A DNA stretch of 29,057 nt, taken from contig CAYFTS010000185.1 of the NCBI GenBank assembly GCA_964346135.1, positions 1 to 29,057 on the forward strand, read 5' to 3'. This DNA comes from B1-G15 sp964346135 (GTDB taxonomy: Archaea > Thermoproteota > Bathyarchaeia > Bathyarchaeales > Bathyarchaeaceae). A model generated the notes under the pieces. The model saw only the letters and a program-made list of their open reading frames with translations. It searched no databases and had not been told where the DNA came from. Below are positions 14,639 to 22,967 of this stretch, in pieces (positions within the stretch are counted from its first letter, which is position 1; every line of letters begins with the position of its first letter). The position numbers and the translations under genes are program-made.

Positions 14639-16414
14639 TTATTCTGCAAGCTTCTTCAGTTGATTTCGGTACATCTGCACAATTTCGTTAACCGTTGTGG
14701 CATCCTCAGCAGACTTGTCTAGCCGATAGTTTCCAGTGAAGCGTGGAAACCGTATGGCTAATCCGCTTCCATCCCGTATAACGTTCATGGCGCATGTGTG
14801 GATGGGACTCAGCGTTATCTCGGCGCCCATTGTTTCGACAACCACAACTGGCTCAAACCACACATCTGCTTCAAGAGTGGATTTGACTCTGGGATGCCGG
14901 TGAGGTATTCGATGTTTTTTCATCATTTCAGGGAGTTTTTTGAGTTCTTCGTCAGTGAACCCAGTTCCGCATTTGGTGACGGTTTTGAAGGAGTCTTCAT
15001 CTTGGTCATATGAGGCGAGAAGAAGGGCACCGTAGGTTCCAGCTCTCTTTCCTCTTCCGTGGAAGGCTCCAATCACCACAAGGTCAACGGTGTCGGTCAT
15101 TTCGCTTTTGTAATCGCGTTTATACTTTATCCACAGCCATCCTCTCGCTCCTGCCTGATAAGCTGCGTCTTCTGCTATTGATTTACAGATTAGTCCCTCA
15201 CATCCATTTTCCACAGCTTTTTCAAAGAACTTTTCTAGTTCATTCACGTTGTCGGTGATGAGGTATTCAGCCACTTTGACATGGCTGTTTTGTTTAATGA
15301 TTTTTTCTAGTTGTTTATGTCTAACTGGGTAAGCCTTTAAAGTCAAGTCTTCTCCATCAACGTAGAGAGCGTCAAAAACGAATAATGAAACTGGATACTC
15401 TTTCATGGCTTTTTTGATGCCGTACTTGCGTCTTCGATGCATTAACTCTTGGAAAGGTTGCATTTCACCTGTGTCCGGGTCGACGGCAACGCACTCTGCT
15501 TCAATGATGGCATCCTTCGCCTTCACATAATTCTTGAACAACTCAACTGCATCTGGATATTGATCGGTGATGTTTTCGAGTCGCCGAGAAAATAGAGTAA
15601 CCTGTTCTCCCTGTTTATGGGCTTGTATCCTCTCTCCATCGTACTTAAACTCAACTATGCACTTTCCTCCGAGTTTTTCAAGAATTTCTTGTGGTGAACC
15701 CAACCGTTCAGCCAACATCGGTCTAATGGGTTCTCCAATTGAAACCTCAAATTTTCTGAGTCCCTCAATTCCTCTTTCCACAACGGTCTTTGCCACTCTA
15801 CCCAAATCCGATGAAATGTTATATGCCCTCTCCACGTCTTTTCGAGCTTCTTTGCCGCCGCCATATGCGATAGCCAACGCGTCAAGAACTGTCATGTCAG
15901 CGATACCCAACCTTAATTGCCCCGTGACCGCCCGAACAATAAACTTTGCCTCTTTCGGAGTTGCGTTGGCCAGCAACCCTGCCAAAAGGTTTATTTTTTG
16001 ATCTACAGAGCCTGCGCCCGTAGATTTCGCCATTTTGTCGAGGTCTCCATATACTTTCTGAACGGTTAGCGGCTCTCGAAAGAGTTGTGCTTGAGCTTTT
16101 TCTTTCGAAAAGTTTTGCGCTGTTCCACCGAGGTCTCCGGTTCTTGTTATATCTTCTTCGATTTCTTTTTCACTATGGCCGGTTGCTTTGGCAACTGCGC
16201 GTATGGCTAGTTTTTCTGCGATGCCGATTTCGATTCCAATGAAGTCTGGATATAACTTTCCTTGAGTGAGGTAAACAACTTTGTCGATTAGGTCTTTTGG
16301 GGTTTGTTTGAGAAGTCCCACCAGATAGTCTGTCATCTCCAATCTTTTAGTGGTGGCTTCTATTTTTTCATAGGCATCTGCGATGAGGGCGTATTTCAAA
16401 GAAAGTTTCCTCAT
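14639..16414 (-). CDS. lig: ATP-dependent DNA ligase
   Basis: The 591-residue protein, a normal length for archaeal ligase I, seals nicks at replication and repair via a lysyl-AMP. An N-terminal DNA-binding domain (1-~230) contains 'RAVTGQLRLGIADMTVLDAL'. The adenylation domain then has motif I K257-Y-D-G260 in 'VEFKYDGERIQAHK', 'FSRRLENITDQYPD', 'EAECVAVDPDTGEMQPFQEL', 'ENGCEGLICKS' and 'WIKYKRDY' (motif V). The OB domain is 'DLVVIGAFHGRGKR' to 'IRFPRFTG'. ATG 16414 is preceded by a TATA-like CTTTAATATC (16434-16443), predicting a leaderless mRNA. Confidence 0.96.
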   Translation of the reverse strand: MRKLSLKYALIADAYEKIEATTKRLEMTDYLVGLLKQTPKDLIDKVVYLTQGKLYPDFIGIEIGIAEKLAIRAVAKATGHSEKEIEEDITRTGDLGGTAQNFSKEKAQAQLFREPLTVQKVYGDLDKMAKSTGAGSVDQKINLLAGLLANATPKEAKFIVRAVTGQLRLGIADMTVLDALAIAYGGGKEARKDVERAYNISSDLGRVAKTVVERGIEGLRKFEVSIGEPIRPMLAERLGSPQEILEKLGGKCIVEFKYDGERIQAHKQGEQVTLFSRRLENITDQYPDAVELFKNYVKAKDAIIEAECVAVDPDTGEMQPFQELMHRRRKYGIKKAMKEYPVSLFVFDALYVDGEDLTLKAYPVRHKQLEKIIKQNSHVKVAEYLITDNVNELEKFFEKAVENGCEGLICKSIAEDAAYQAGARGWLWIKYKRDYKSEMTDTVDLVVIGAFHGRGKRAGTYGALLLASYDQDEDSFKTVTKCGTGFTDEELKKLPEMMKKHRIPHRHPRVKSTLEADVWFEPVVVVETMGAEITLSPIHTCAMNVIRDGSGLAIRFPRFTGNYRLDKSAEDATTVNEIVQMYRNQLKKLAE

Positions 16415-16433
16415 ATTAATGGAGACTTGCGGT

Positions 16434-16444
16434 GATATTAAAGG
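16434..16444 (-). promoter_or_regulatory. TATA-like box of DNA ligase (leaderless)
   Basis: Minus strand CCTTTAATATC, centred ~25 bases from ATG 16414. Confidence 0.45.
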
Positions 16445-16650
16445 TTAAAGACAACCATAAAATCATATTATCTCTTGTGTGCATGCGTAGAACTATTTTA
16501 CAACTGTGCTGAATGTATGCATGCATTTGATGATGATAGAATGATGATACATTGAAAGATTTCTTGTTCATAAATGACTGAACCAATTGAATTTGGAAGA
16601 AACATCAACTTTATTCACTATTATATACACAAAAAAAGGGAAGATTTTGA

Positions 16651-19274
16651 TCATACGTTTTGTCCGTAGTTCTGAGCGAAGATGCCGAAGTCATACCAGT
16701 CCACGTCTCCGTCATAATCGAAGTCAGAAGGTGGGTATGGTGGTTCTGTAAATCTCCTTCCGTAATAACTAGCTAACTCGCCGAAGTCGTACCAGTCAAC
16801 ATCTCCGTCTCCGTCAACATCGCCTCGGATTGTTCCTATTATCCAAACCATCTTTACATTGTTTGTCTCATCTAACTCAGCGACATAATTATTGCAATCC
16901 GCTTCTATGACTAGCGTGTAATTGCCATACTCCTCTGGTCTAAAGTCAAACCACACAGTCTCGTTCACATTCTGTGCAAGTCCAGATATTGTTTTCTTCC
17001 GTCCATATTCAGGAACTTCTGTCTCATTCAGATACACAGAGAAAGACACGTTGAAGGAACCAGCGTCTGCTGTGCCTTGATTTGCAACAGTTGCATTTAT
17101 TTGGTAACCAAACTCAAGTGAAGGGTTTGGATAAATCACCGGATTGTATACGAACAGGTATGGTAACACAATGCCTTCAATACTTAAGTCAGGTGCTGGA
17201 GGTGGATTGTAGTATCCGTCTACAACTTCATTTACTGGGTGCCACATTCCATCAGGAGTCATGTATTCAACGTCAATCAAATCTATCAATGAATATTTAG
17301 TTTCTGATTTTGAGGTGAATTCAAGGGTTACCAGTTTCAAACCACTCCAAGAATCGCCTGCCCCACCAATAGGCGTAGGTATGATCTGTTCCGTAACGTC
17401 GCCCAAGCCTGCTGTCGCATTTATGTTGAAGAGTTGGATTGGATAGGGTTCAAACCACCAGTCTGCAAATTCCCATAGGAAGTAGCCGCTTGCTGCCCCC
17501 ATAACTCCGCTAATGGTAAGAACGTCAGGGTCAACCGTTAAGTTCATCCCCCAACCAACGATGCCTTCAAGGCTGTAATCGGTTATGTTGCTCACTTCAA
17601 TGATTATATCAACCGTAAAGCTTTCACCTATGGGCACTCCAGCTATGTATCCCAGAGGCTGGTCAACGTACATTTTCACATAAGGAGTGGGCAGTTTGTA
17701 TGTCACCAAAAGATGTGGGTCAAAGCCATCGTATTCTTTTGAATAGAAGGCTGAATATCTATATGTTGATCCTTCATCTTCGTTTTCAGCTTTCAAACAG
17801 ATAGAAACAACACCGTCTCCAGCCAACTCGTTCGATACAAAAGGAGTTACGTTCCAAGAGTACCATTGGTTGACATCGAAAACACTAATGACATCCAAAG
17901 GATTTCCATAGGTAGGCTGATTGTTCCAAGTTATGGTTTCTTCAGTCCAAGAATCATCAGCAACTTCTATGCTTCTACATTTCCCACTGGCCCCCAGCCA
18001 GATGGATAGTAGTCATTTCTAAATAGGAACAGTTTCACAGAATCTATGTTTTCTGGAGACGCTGTGGGACTCAACGAGAATTTAAGAAATGTTCTTCTGT
18101 CTCTTTCATCCACCGTAGTAGTTGTGACCGCTAGACCTGTGTAATTGCCATAATTCCAATCTGAAGTATTATACCACTTGTCAAGTAGTTCTGCTTTACT
18201 TACCCAAGAATCATCTGAAGGGTAAACAACCTCTGTCACCAATCCAGGTGCAGGTTCCTCGGCTCCCCAACTTCCATGACTAGGCTCAATGTCAACAAAT
18301 TTTCTGAGAAATATCCAGTCAGTATATACCGTGCCACAATCGACGTTACTTTCTGTGAAGATTATGTGTAAATCTGTTGTTGGAACATAGTTAGTGTGAG
18401 TGGCTTTGACTTCTTCATCGACCAAATATTTTGCTTCCCCAGATGTCCATCTCGTTTCAAACATGTTCCAAGTCGTGAAATCTGGGATAGTTACAACCGT
18501 TTGTTCAAGGTTTACAAGTGAATTTCTAGTTGTATATCTTATGTGGTTATCGATCATCTATCCATATACTTCGAGATTATTCACGTCTTCGCCCGAACCA
18601 ACCGCCATTTGATGCCATCGTTGCGCCCATTGATTAGCATCGCTTCCCTTGGCTTTTGAGTGAAGTGCTACTCCTGACGAAAAGGTTTGGCTAGTTCTAA
18701 TGCTGCCTCTATTTCCTGTTGTACCAGTGATTTCCAAACTAGAATTGGCAATTCCAACATCTCCGTCTAGCAGGTCCCATTTGTTCGTGTCAAGAGACGA
18801 TCCAGAAAAATCGTCGAAGAAAATGAAAGTGTTTATTCCGTTGCTTGTTGTTGACACACTACTTTTGCCATAATAGACATAAATAGTTTGACTGCTCAAG
18901 CTCAAGTCATCGGCGACTTGCACCCAGAAAATAGCATAGTCGCCATCAACTTTCTCTTCCATCCAATAATCGAGTTCTGTAATTCCATCGTCATCTGTAA
19001 ACCTTATATCGCCAAAATCTGCTCGACTGTTATAGTTTAGATAGACATCTTCGCCATTATCTGTTCGACTACCATAATGAGCCTTTATCTTGATTTGATA
19101 GTTTGTCCCAGCGCCAGAAGCACTATTGAGTGAATGACTTTTGCGATAGCACCAACCCTCAAGCCAAGTTGGGGCTGGACTAGCTTGCGTTATCATCTGA
19201 ATGTTAAATGCCAATGTTAACATACTTATTGACAGTAGCGTCAGCATTATTCCTGAAACTATTTTCTTTTTCAA
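16651..19274 (-). pseudogene. Large secreted DUF2341-DNRLRE-cohesin-like-CARDB-dockerin protein, disrupted twice
   Basis: The reading starts at TTG 19274 (KKKIVSGIMLTLLSISMLTL signal peptide). It runs through a DUF2341 domain ('WCYRKSHSLNSASGAG', 'IYVYYGKSS') and is cut by TAG at 18558-18560 inside 'NNLEVYG'; the same frame resumes immediately as MIDNHIRYTT. A DNRLRE-type domain ('DDSWVSKAELLD', 'KLFLFRND') ends at 17967 in TAG, but one base shift restores 'EVADDSWTEETITWNNQP', so one base is missing near 17970-17985. A cohesin-like domain ('GIVGWGMNLTVDPDVL'), a CARDB repeat ('VANQGTADAGSFNVSFSVYL') and two Ca-binding dockerin-like repeats ('DVDGDGDVDWYDFG', 'DFDYDGDVDWYDFG') follow. Restored length is ~874 residues. 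Such proteins attach to surfaces or bind glycans; the role here is unknown. Confidence 0.8.
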
Positions 19275-19360
19275 CCATTTTCTTCTCCTTTCTAAATTGG
19301 ATATGTTTCATCGTCTAAAGAAGAGTAGACTTAACGACAGTTTAACAACAGATGTAATCC

Positions 19361-19377
19361 AAATTTAAATCTTGTGG
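19361..19377 (-). promoter_or_regulatory. Promoter-like motif (CCACAAGATTTAAATTT)
   Basis: It lies upstream of the large secreted gene and contains a TTTAAATTT TATA-like core. The motif is shared at 15 of 17 bases with 6749-6765, before the other decayed secreted gene. Confidence 0.4.
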
Positions 19378-19482
19378 CACAATCTTCCATATTGCTGAAC
19401 TTCAGAAAACATTTCGTTGGAACATTCGCTATGATATGCATGATCCATGAGTAATTTTAAAGGTTAAATGTGAAGAGTCGAT

Positions 19483-19797
19483 TTATTTTTTCGCCAATAA
19501 CATCAGCCCGCAAAAAATGTTTATCGCTCCAAGAAAACCTATGGCACTGACGAAAAGAGGGTTAGAAAACGTAAACTCTATAGGAGTTAGGATACCGTAC
19601 ACGGAGAAGATGGAAAGCAAGACGCCGACAATGACCATTAAGCTTGATAAACGCCCACCTATTTTCCCAGACACCTCAAAGACGCCTAGCGTCTCATCTC
19701 CAGTGGTATCTTTTAGAAGCGGGGGTTTTCTGGACTTAAAGGGAGCGGCAACCACAATTTCCTTTGTGTTCTTTCTGTTTCTCTTCTTTTTTGGCAT
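19483..19797 (-). CDS. Small two-TM membrane protein with basic N-terminus
   Basis: 104 residues from ATG 19797, with TTG 19812 as a longer alternative. A very basic start (PKKKRNRKNTKE) and a soluble ~50-residue segment precede two membrane helices (SLMVIVGVLLSIFSVYGIL; LFVSAIGFLGAINIFCGLML) joined by a short loop, ending LLAKK. The layout resembles the two-TM proteins at 21353 and 21584. It follows the APC permease stop by ~35 bases on the same strand, so it is probably in the same transcript. No family is recognised; a role with the permease is inference. Confidence 0.6.
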   Translation of the reverse strand: MPKKKRNRKNTKEIVVAAPFKSRKPPLLKDTTGDETLGVFEVSGKIGGRLSSLMVIVGVLLSIFSVYGILTPIEFTFSNPLFVSAIGFLGAINIFCGLMLLAKK

Positions 19798-19830
19798 TTC
19801 ACCCACAAACAAATGTTGAAACGGAATAGG

Positions 19831-21330
19831 TTAAAAAATCTTGCGCGCGTGCACAACAATATTTAAAACGCCTGCTAGGATAGAAACTGCGCTAACGAAA
19901 ATTAGGAGATGCAAGGGAAAACGGGGTATTATAAGGGGTTCAAAACCTGTTTCAGACAAATATGCTAGCAACGCCAACAACACCCCCATGCCCAAACTAA
20001 CTCCTCCCACAGCAACCCGCAAACGATGACGACCTATCATCCGAAGATAATATGTTGTTATAACCAAAGCCATCAACCCGAGACCAGACATGAGCGCACT
20101 CTGAGCGTTAACATCTCTTAAGAATATGGGAAACAGGAGAAGCAAGAAAGACATGGCGATTCCAGCGATGGGAGTAATGGGATACAAGGGAGCCTTGAAA
20201 GGCCTCTTTAGGTGCGGCTCCTTTTCCCTAAGTTTCATGAGGGAGAGATTAACTAACGCAAACACTAAAAGAGACCCGAAACTCGCCGCATACCCAAGGA
20301 ACTCCACAGTTGCAGTGACGCTGAACATTATTACGAAAAGCGAGCTTGCAATAACTGCCACATAGCGGGTTCCAAAACGTCTGTGAGTCTTTAGCAAAAC
20401 TTTGGGCAGATATCCATCTCTGCTCATCCCGCCAAGAAGGCTTGACTGAACCATCATAGCTGTAGCTACAGAGGATACACTTGCAACAATGCCAGCGACC
20501 GCAAAGAGGGCACCTCCAATTCCACCAATGACGTTTGCGGCTGCAAGGTTGAGAAAAGGTTCATTGTAGTCTCCCAACGGGACAACTCCAACCGCCACAT
20601 AGGCAACTCCGCAGTAAACAGCAACCAACAAAACCGTCGACAGAAGTAAAGCTTTAGGGACATTTTTCCCAGGATTTTCTATTTGAGGTGCACCAGCCAC
20701 CAAAGCCCTCATCCCTACGAACATGGTGAAAGTATAAGCGGTCGCTGCAAAAAATCCAGATAAACCTCCAAACGAGGGTGCAGGCAATACTTCAGGGGGC
20801 GTTACACCTTGCCATAGTCCATTTACGAGGAAAAAGACGAATATGGCTAAGAACGCACCCACTATGAGAGTTGTGACTTCTCTTACCCCTCTAATATCAA
20901 GCACGGCGAAGATGATGACTAGAATCGCGACGATTAGAGGCGTATTGACCAATATGAAACTTCGGGACATGGGAACAAGTATTGAGGAAAAATATGCGAG
21001 TTGTCGAGTGAAAACTATGGCGGCAAGTGCTGCGCCGAAGACACTAGCAAGCCACCTGAGACAGCCAGACATGAAAGCTGTGAGACCTCCGAAAGCGGCT
21101 TTGGTATAGGTGTATTCACCCCCCATCTCTGGAATAGCTGCGCTGAGTTCGCTGTAACTGAACATGGTAAGTATGTTTATGAAACCGCACAGAACGAGAG
21201 CTGAAACCATACTGGATCCCGCTAGATGGAAATAAGCGTAATCCAACAGCACAAAAATCTCGAATCCTATGGCAGCTCCTAATCCCATCATTACTGCACC
21301 AAAAAGTCCAAGTTTTCTTTCTGCTACCAA
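19831..21330 (-). CDS. APC-family amino acid permease
   Basis: The 499-residue membrane transporter has about 12-14 helices. It carries the APC N-terminal signature 'LGLFGAVMMGLGAAIGFEIF' (helix 1 with Gly-rich break), 'YSELSAAIPEMGGEYTY' (helix 2-loop) and 'GFINILTM'. 'FGGLSGFFAATAYTFTMFVG' and 'QIENPGKNVPKALLLS', diagnostic of APC/AAT carriers, follow. The substrate is an amino acid or amine; which one cannot be read from sequence. TTG 21330 has GGAGGAC ten bases upstream. It sits inside the cluster nitroreductase, two small membrane proteins, permease, small membrane protein, with gaps of 6-35 bases. Confidence 0.88.
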   Translation of the reverse strand: MVAERKLGLFGAVMMGLGAAIGFEIFVLLDYAYFHLAGSSMVSALVLCGFINILTMFSYSELSAAIPEMGGEYTYTKAAFGGLTAFMSGCLRWLASVFGAALAAIVFTRQLAYFSSILVPMSRSFILVNTPLIVAILVIIFAVLDIRGVREVTTLIVGAFLAIFVFFLVNGLWQGVTPPEVLPAPSFGGLSGFFAATAYTFTMFVGMRALVAGAPQIENPGKNVPKALLLSTVLLVAVYCGVAYVAVGVVPLGDYNEPFLNLAAANVIGGIGGALFAVAGIVASVSSVATAMMVQSSLLGGMSRDGYLPKVLLKTHRRFGTRYVAVIASSLFVIMFSVTATVEFLGYAASFGSLLVFALVNLSLMKLREKEPHLKRPFKAPLYPITPIAGIAMSFLLLLFPIFLRDVNAQSALMSGLGLMALVITTYYLRMIGRHRLRVAVGGVSLGMGVLLALLAYLSETGFEPLIIPRFPLHLLIFVSAVSILAGVLNIVVHARKIF

Positions 21331-21352
21331 CTCATTATAGTCCTCCTACTGG

Positions 21353-21577
21353 TTATTTTCGGTCTTCATGAATGAGAAAGAAGCCACTTATGACTGAAAA
21401 AAAGCTGAATACGCTAAGAATCAACAAATAGAGAGGGAAAAGTTCTGCAGACACGTTTAGCGTGGTTTGAACATCGAGAAAGTTGAAATAAAGGAAACCA
21501 GCCAAGACACCTGCTAACACGCCTATCGCCCCTTGAGCTATGCCAACAATAGCTACAAGGATTCTCTTAACGCCCAT
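21353..21577 (-). CDS. Small two-TM membrane protein
   Basis: 74 residues. Helix 1 is ILVAIVGIAQGAIGVLAGVL (about 6-30), then the loop 'NFLDVQTTLNVSAELF', then helix 2 LYLLILSVFSFFSVISGFFL (about 48-69), ending HEDRK. AGGTGA six bases before ATG 21577 is a strong ribosome site and overlaps the stop of the preceding gene (21584-21586), so translation is coupled. Topology and the closing '(V/I)SG' motif resemble its upstream neighbour. No family is recognised. Confidence 0.7.
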   Translation of the reverse strand: MGVKRILVAIVGIAQGAIGVLAGVLAGFLYFNFLDVQTTLNVSAELFPLYLLILSVFSFFSVISGFFLIHEDRK

Positions 21578-21583
21578 CTCAGG

Positions 21584-21823
21584 TCACCTGCGTCTAATTA
21601 TAATCCCTGACACTAAATCAAGAACGCCGATTGCAAACAATGCCCATAAGGATAACATTCGAAATCTCTCACTTTCAAGTACGCCGACGTCAACAAAGCC
21701 GAAAAAGGTCAAGACAAATACGCCTATCATCATGATTCCTACGAATATGAGGAAGCCACCTAAAGCCACGGCAAACCTACTCAACCACTGCGTACTCCAA
21801 ATCAATGCTTCATCAACCATCAT
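21584..21823 (-). CDS. Small two-TM membrane protein
   Basis: 79 residues from ATG 21823 (MMVDEALIWS), placed by GAGGAGA directly upstream; the longer reading from 21856 overlaps the nitroreductase and is unlikely. Helices: about 16-40 (VALGGFLIFVGIMMIGVFVL) and 55-76 (SLWALFAIGVLDLVSGIII), ending RRR. The loop 'GFVDVGVLESERF' resembles the 'NFLDV' loop of the next gene, suggesting a duplicated pair. The gap to the nitroreductase stop is only 10 bases. Confidence 0.65.
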   Translation of the reverse strand: MMVDEALIWSTQWLSRFAVALGGFLIFVGIMMIGVFVLTFFGFVDVGVLESERFRMLSLWALFAIGVLDLVSGIIIRRR

Positions 21824-21833
21824 ACTTCTCCTC

Positions 21834-22370
21834 TCAAAATGTTTCGTAGTGAACAATTTCCTTCAGCGTTCTCTTTTGTCGAGCTCTTGGTTTTTCAGCT
21901 GGATGCCCAATTGGAATGATGGCTATGGGTCTAACACTCATAGGCGCATTCACAACCTTTGCAACTTCATCCTCATGAAATGCTCCCACCCAGCAAGTTC
22001 CAAGCCCTAAGGCGCAAGCAGCCAAAAGCATGTTCTGTATCGCCGCAGCGGTGTCTTGTAGACAATAGAGAGATGCACCTCGACTGCCGTAACCCCAACT
22101 GGATCGTGCTTCATTTGCGCAAACAACAATCACAACTGGTGCTTCCTCAATGAAAGTTTGATCTAATGCAGCCATTGACAGTTTATGTTTTATCGTGGCG
22201 TCTCTCACAATGACAAACTCCCACGGTTGAATGTTTCCAGCTGATGGAGCCCGTCTAGCAGCATCTATCAATTTCTGCACCTCTTCTTCTGAAACTTCCT
22301 CGTTCGTGAAGGCTCTGACGCTTCTTCTGGTTTCGATCGCTTCAAACACGTCCAAAGTCTTCGCCTCCAT
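21834..22370 (-). CDS. Nitroreductase-family flavoprotein
   Basis: The 178-residue FMN enzyme has 'AIETRRSVRAFTNEEVSEEE', 'LIDAARRAPSAGNIQPWEFV', 'DTAAAIQNMLLAACALGLGTCWVG' and 'IAIIPIGHPAEKPRARQKR', all standard nitroreductase-family motifs. The family reduces nitro groups, quinones, flavins or other electron acceptors and includes dehalogenases and flavin-cannibalising enzymes. Start ATG 22370; a TATA-like ATATAATATATAT box lies ~50 bases upstream. It is the first gene of the minus-strand cluster with small membrane proteins and the permease. Confidence 0.88.
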   Translation of the reverse strand: MEAKTLDVFEAIETRRSVRAFTNEEVSEEEVQKLIDAARRAPSAGNIQPWEFVIVRDATIKHKLSMAALDQTFIEEAPVVIVVCANEARSSWGYGSRGASLYCLQDTAAAIQNMLLAACALGLGTCWVGAFHEDEVAKVVNAPMSVRPIAIIPIGHPAEKPRARQKRTLKEIVHYETF

Positions 22371-22416
22371 GCTTAAGCTACTTGAATTGCTGTCTTAATT
22401 GTATGCCGTCTTAGAG

Positions 22417-22430
22417 ATATATATTATATT
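22417..22430 (-). promoter_or_regulatory. TATA-like box before the nitroreductase cluster
   Basis: Minus strand AATATAATATATAT (22417-22430), placing a transcript start near 22395 and a leader of ~25 bases. Confidence 0.5.
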
Positions 22431-22536
22431 TTTACTGAATAAAAGTTCAGCATTTATTGTTTGATATGAAACAATATTATCTAAGTCTACGTACAGCTGC
22501 ACACTCGCAGCTTATTGACCCTTCAGATACGGAGTT

Positions 22537-22689
22537 CTATTTGTATCTCTCTATGATAAGCGTTTTTCCTCCCGTCTTGAAGGACACTTTAACTTTTACT
22601 GATGTTTCTGTTTTGAACGGAAACATCGAGTCTTCAGCCATGTCTTTGGGAAGATATATTAAGTATTTGCCATCTTTTCTTCTGGACAC
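22537..22689 (-). CDS. Small basic protein, possibly AbrB-like
   Basis: About 50 residues from GTG 22689: VSRRKDGKYLIYLPKDMAED then SMFPFKTETSVKVKVSFKTG and LIIERYK. The 'RKDGKYLIYLPKDMAE' stretch resembles the swapped-hairpin start of AbrB/SpoVT proteins, but the fit is loose. A TATA-like CTTTATATGG (22745-22754) places the transcript start near 22720, ruling out the longer reading from 22788. TTG ~25 bases upstream of this GTG is the alternative start. Function is unknown. Confidence 0.45.
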   Translation of the reverse strand: MSRRKDGKYLIYLPKDMAEDSMFPFKTETSVKVKVSFKTGGKTLIIERYK

Positions 22690-22744
22690 CCTACCTCTTC
22701 CTGAACTCGTCAACTCCTTCTTCCTTCTAATCTTTTTGTCTTTT

Positions 22745-22754
22745 CCATATAAAG
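22745..22754 (-). promoter_or_regulatory. TATA-like box for the small basic protein
   Basis: Minus strand CTTTATATGG, ~60 bases before GTG 22689. Confidence 0.35.
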
Positions 22755-22957
22755 GGAAACTTGTCGTTGGATTAATGGCGCAACACACACGTCACAGATG
22801 TGGTGCACACCAAAACATATAAGCAATATTTATCTCTCCGATTCCGAACAAAATTTTCTTAAATGCAACAAACCTTTCCAAACTCTAACTAACATTGTGA
22901 TGCAGAGTTGCGGACGAAAACGTAATATAATGTAATGGTGTTAATCATTTTTCACTA

Positions 22958-22964
22958 AGGTGAT
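22958..22964 (+). promoter_or_regulatory. Shine-Dalgarno of the acyl-CoA dehydrogenase
   Basis: AGGTGAT just before ATG 22968 is a near-perfect complement of the archaeal 16S 3' end. A TATA-like TAATATAAT lies near 22923-22931. Confidence 0.55.
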
Positions 22965-22967
22965 GTT

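Noticed and set aside
15567..16001. 144-codon plus-strand frame inside DNA ligase
   Set aside because: Lies fully antisense to conserved ligase motifs.
16517..16526. ATGCATGCAT palindrome near the DNA ligase
   Set aside because: Short alternating sequence with no clear promoter or gene end relation; probably simple sequence.
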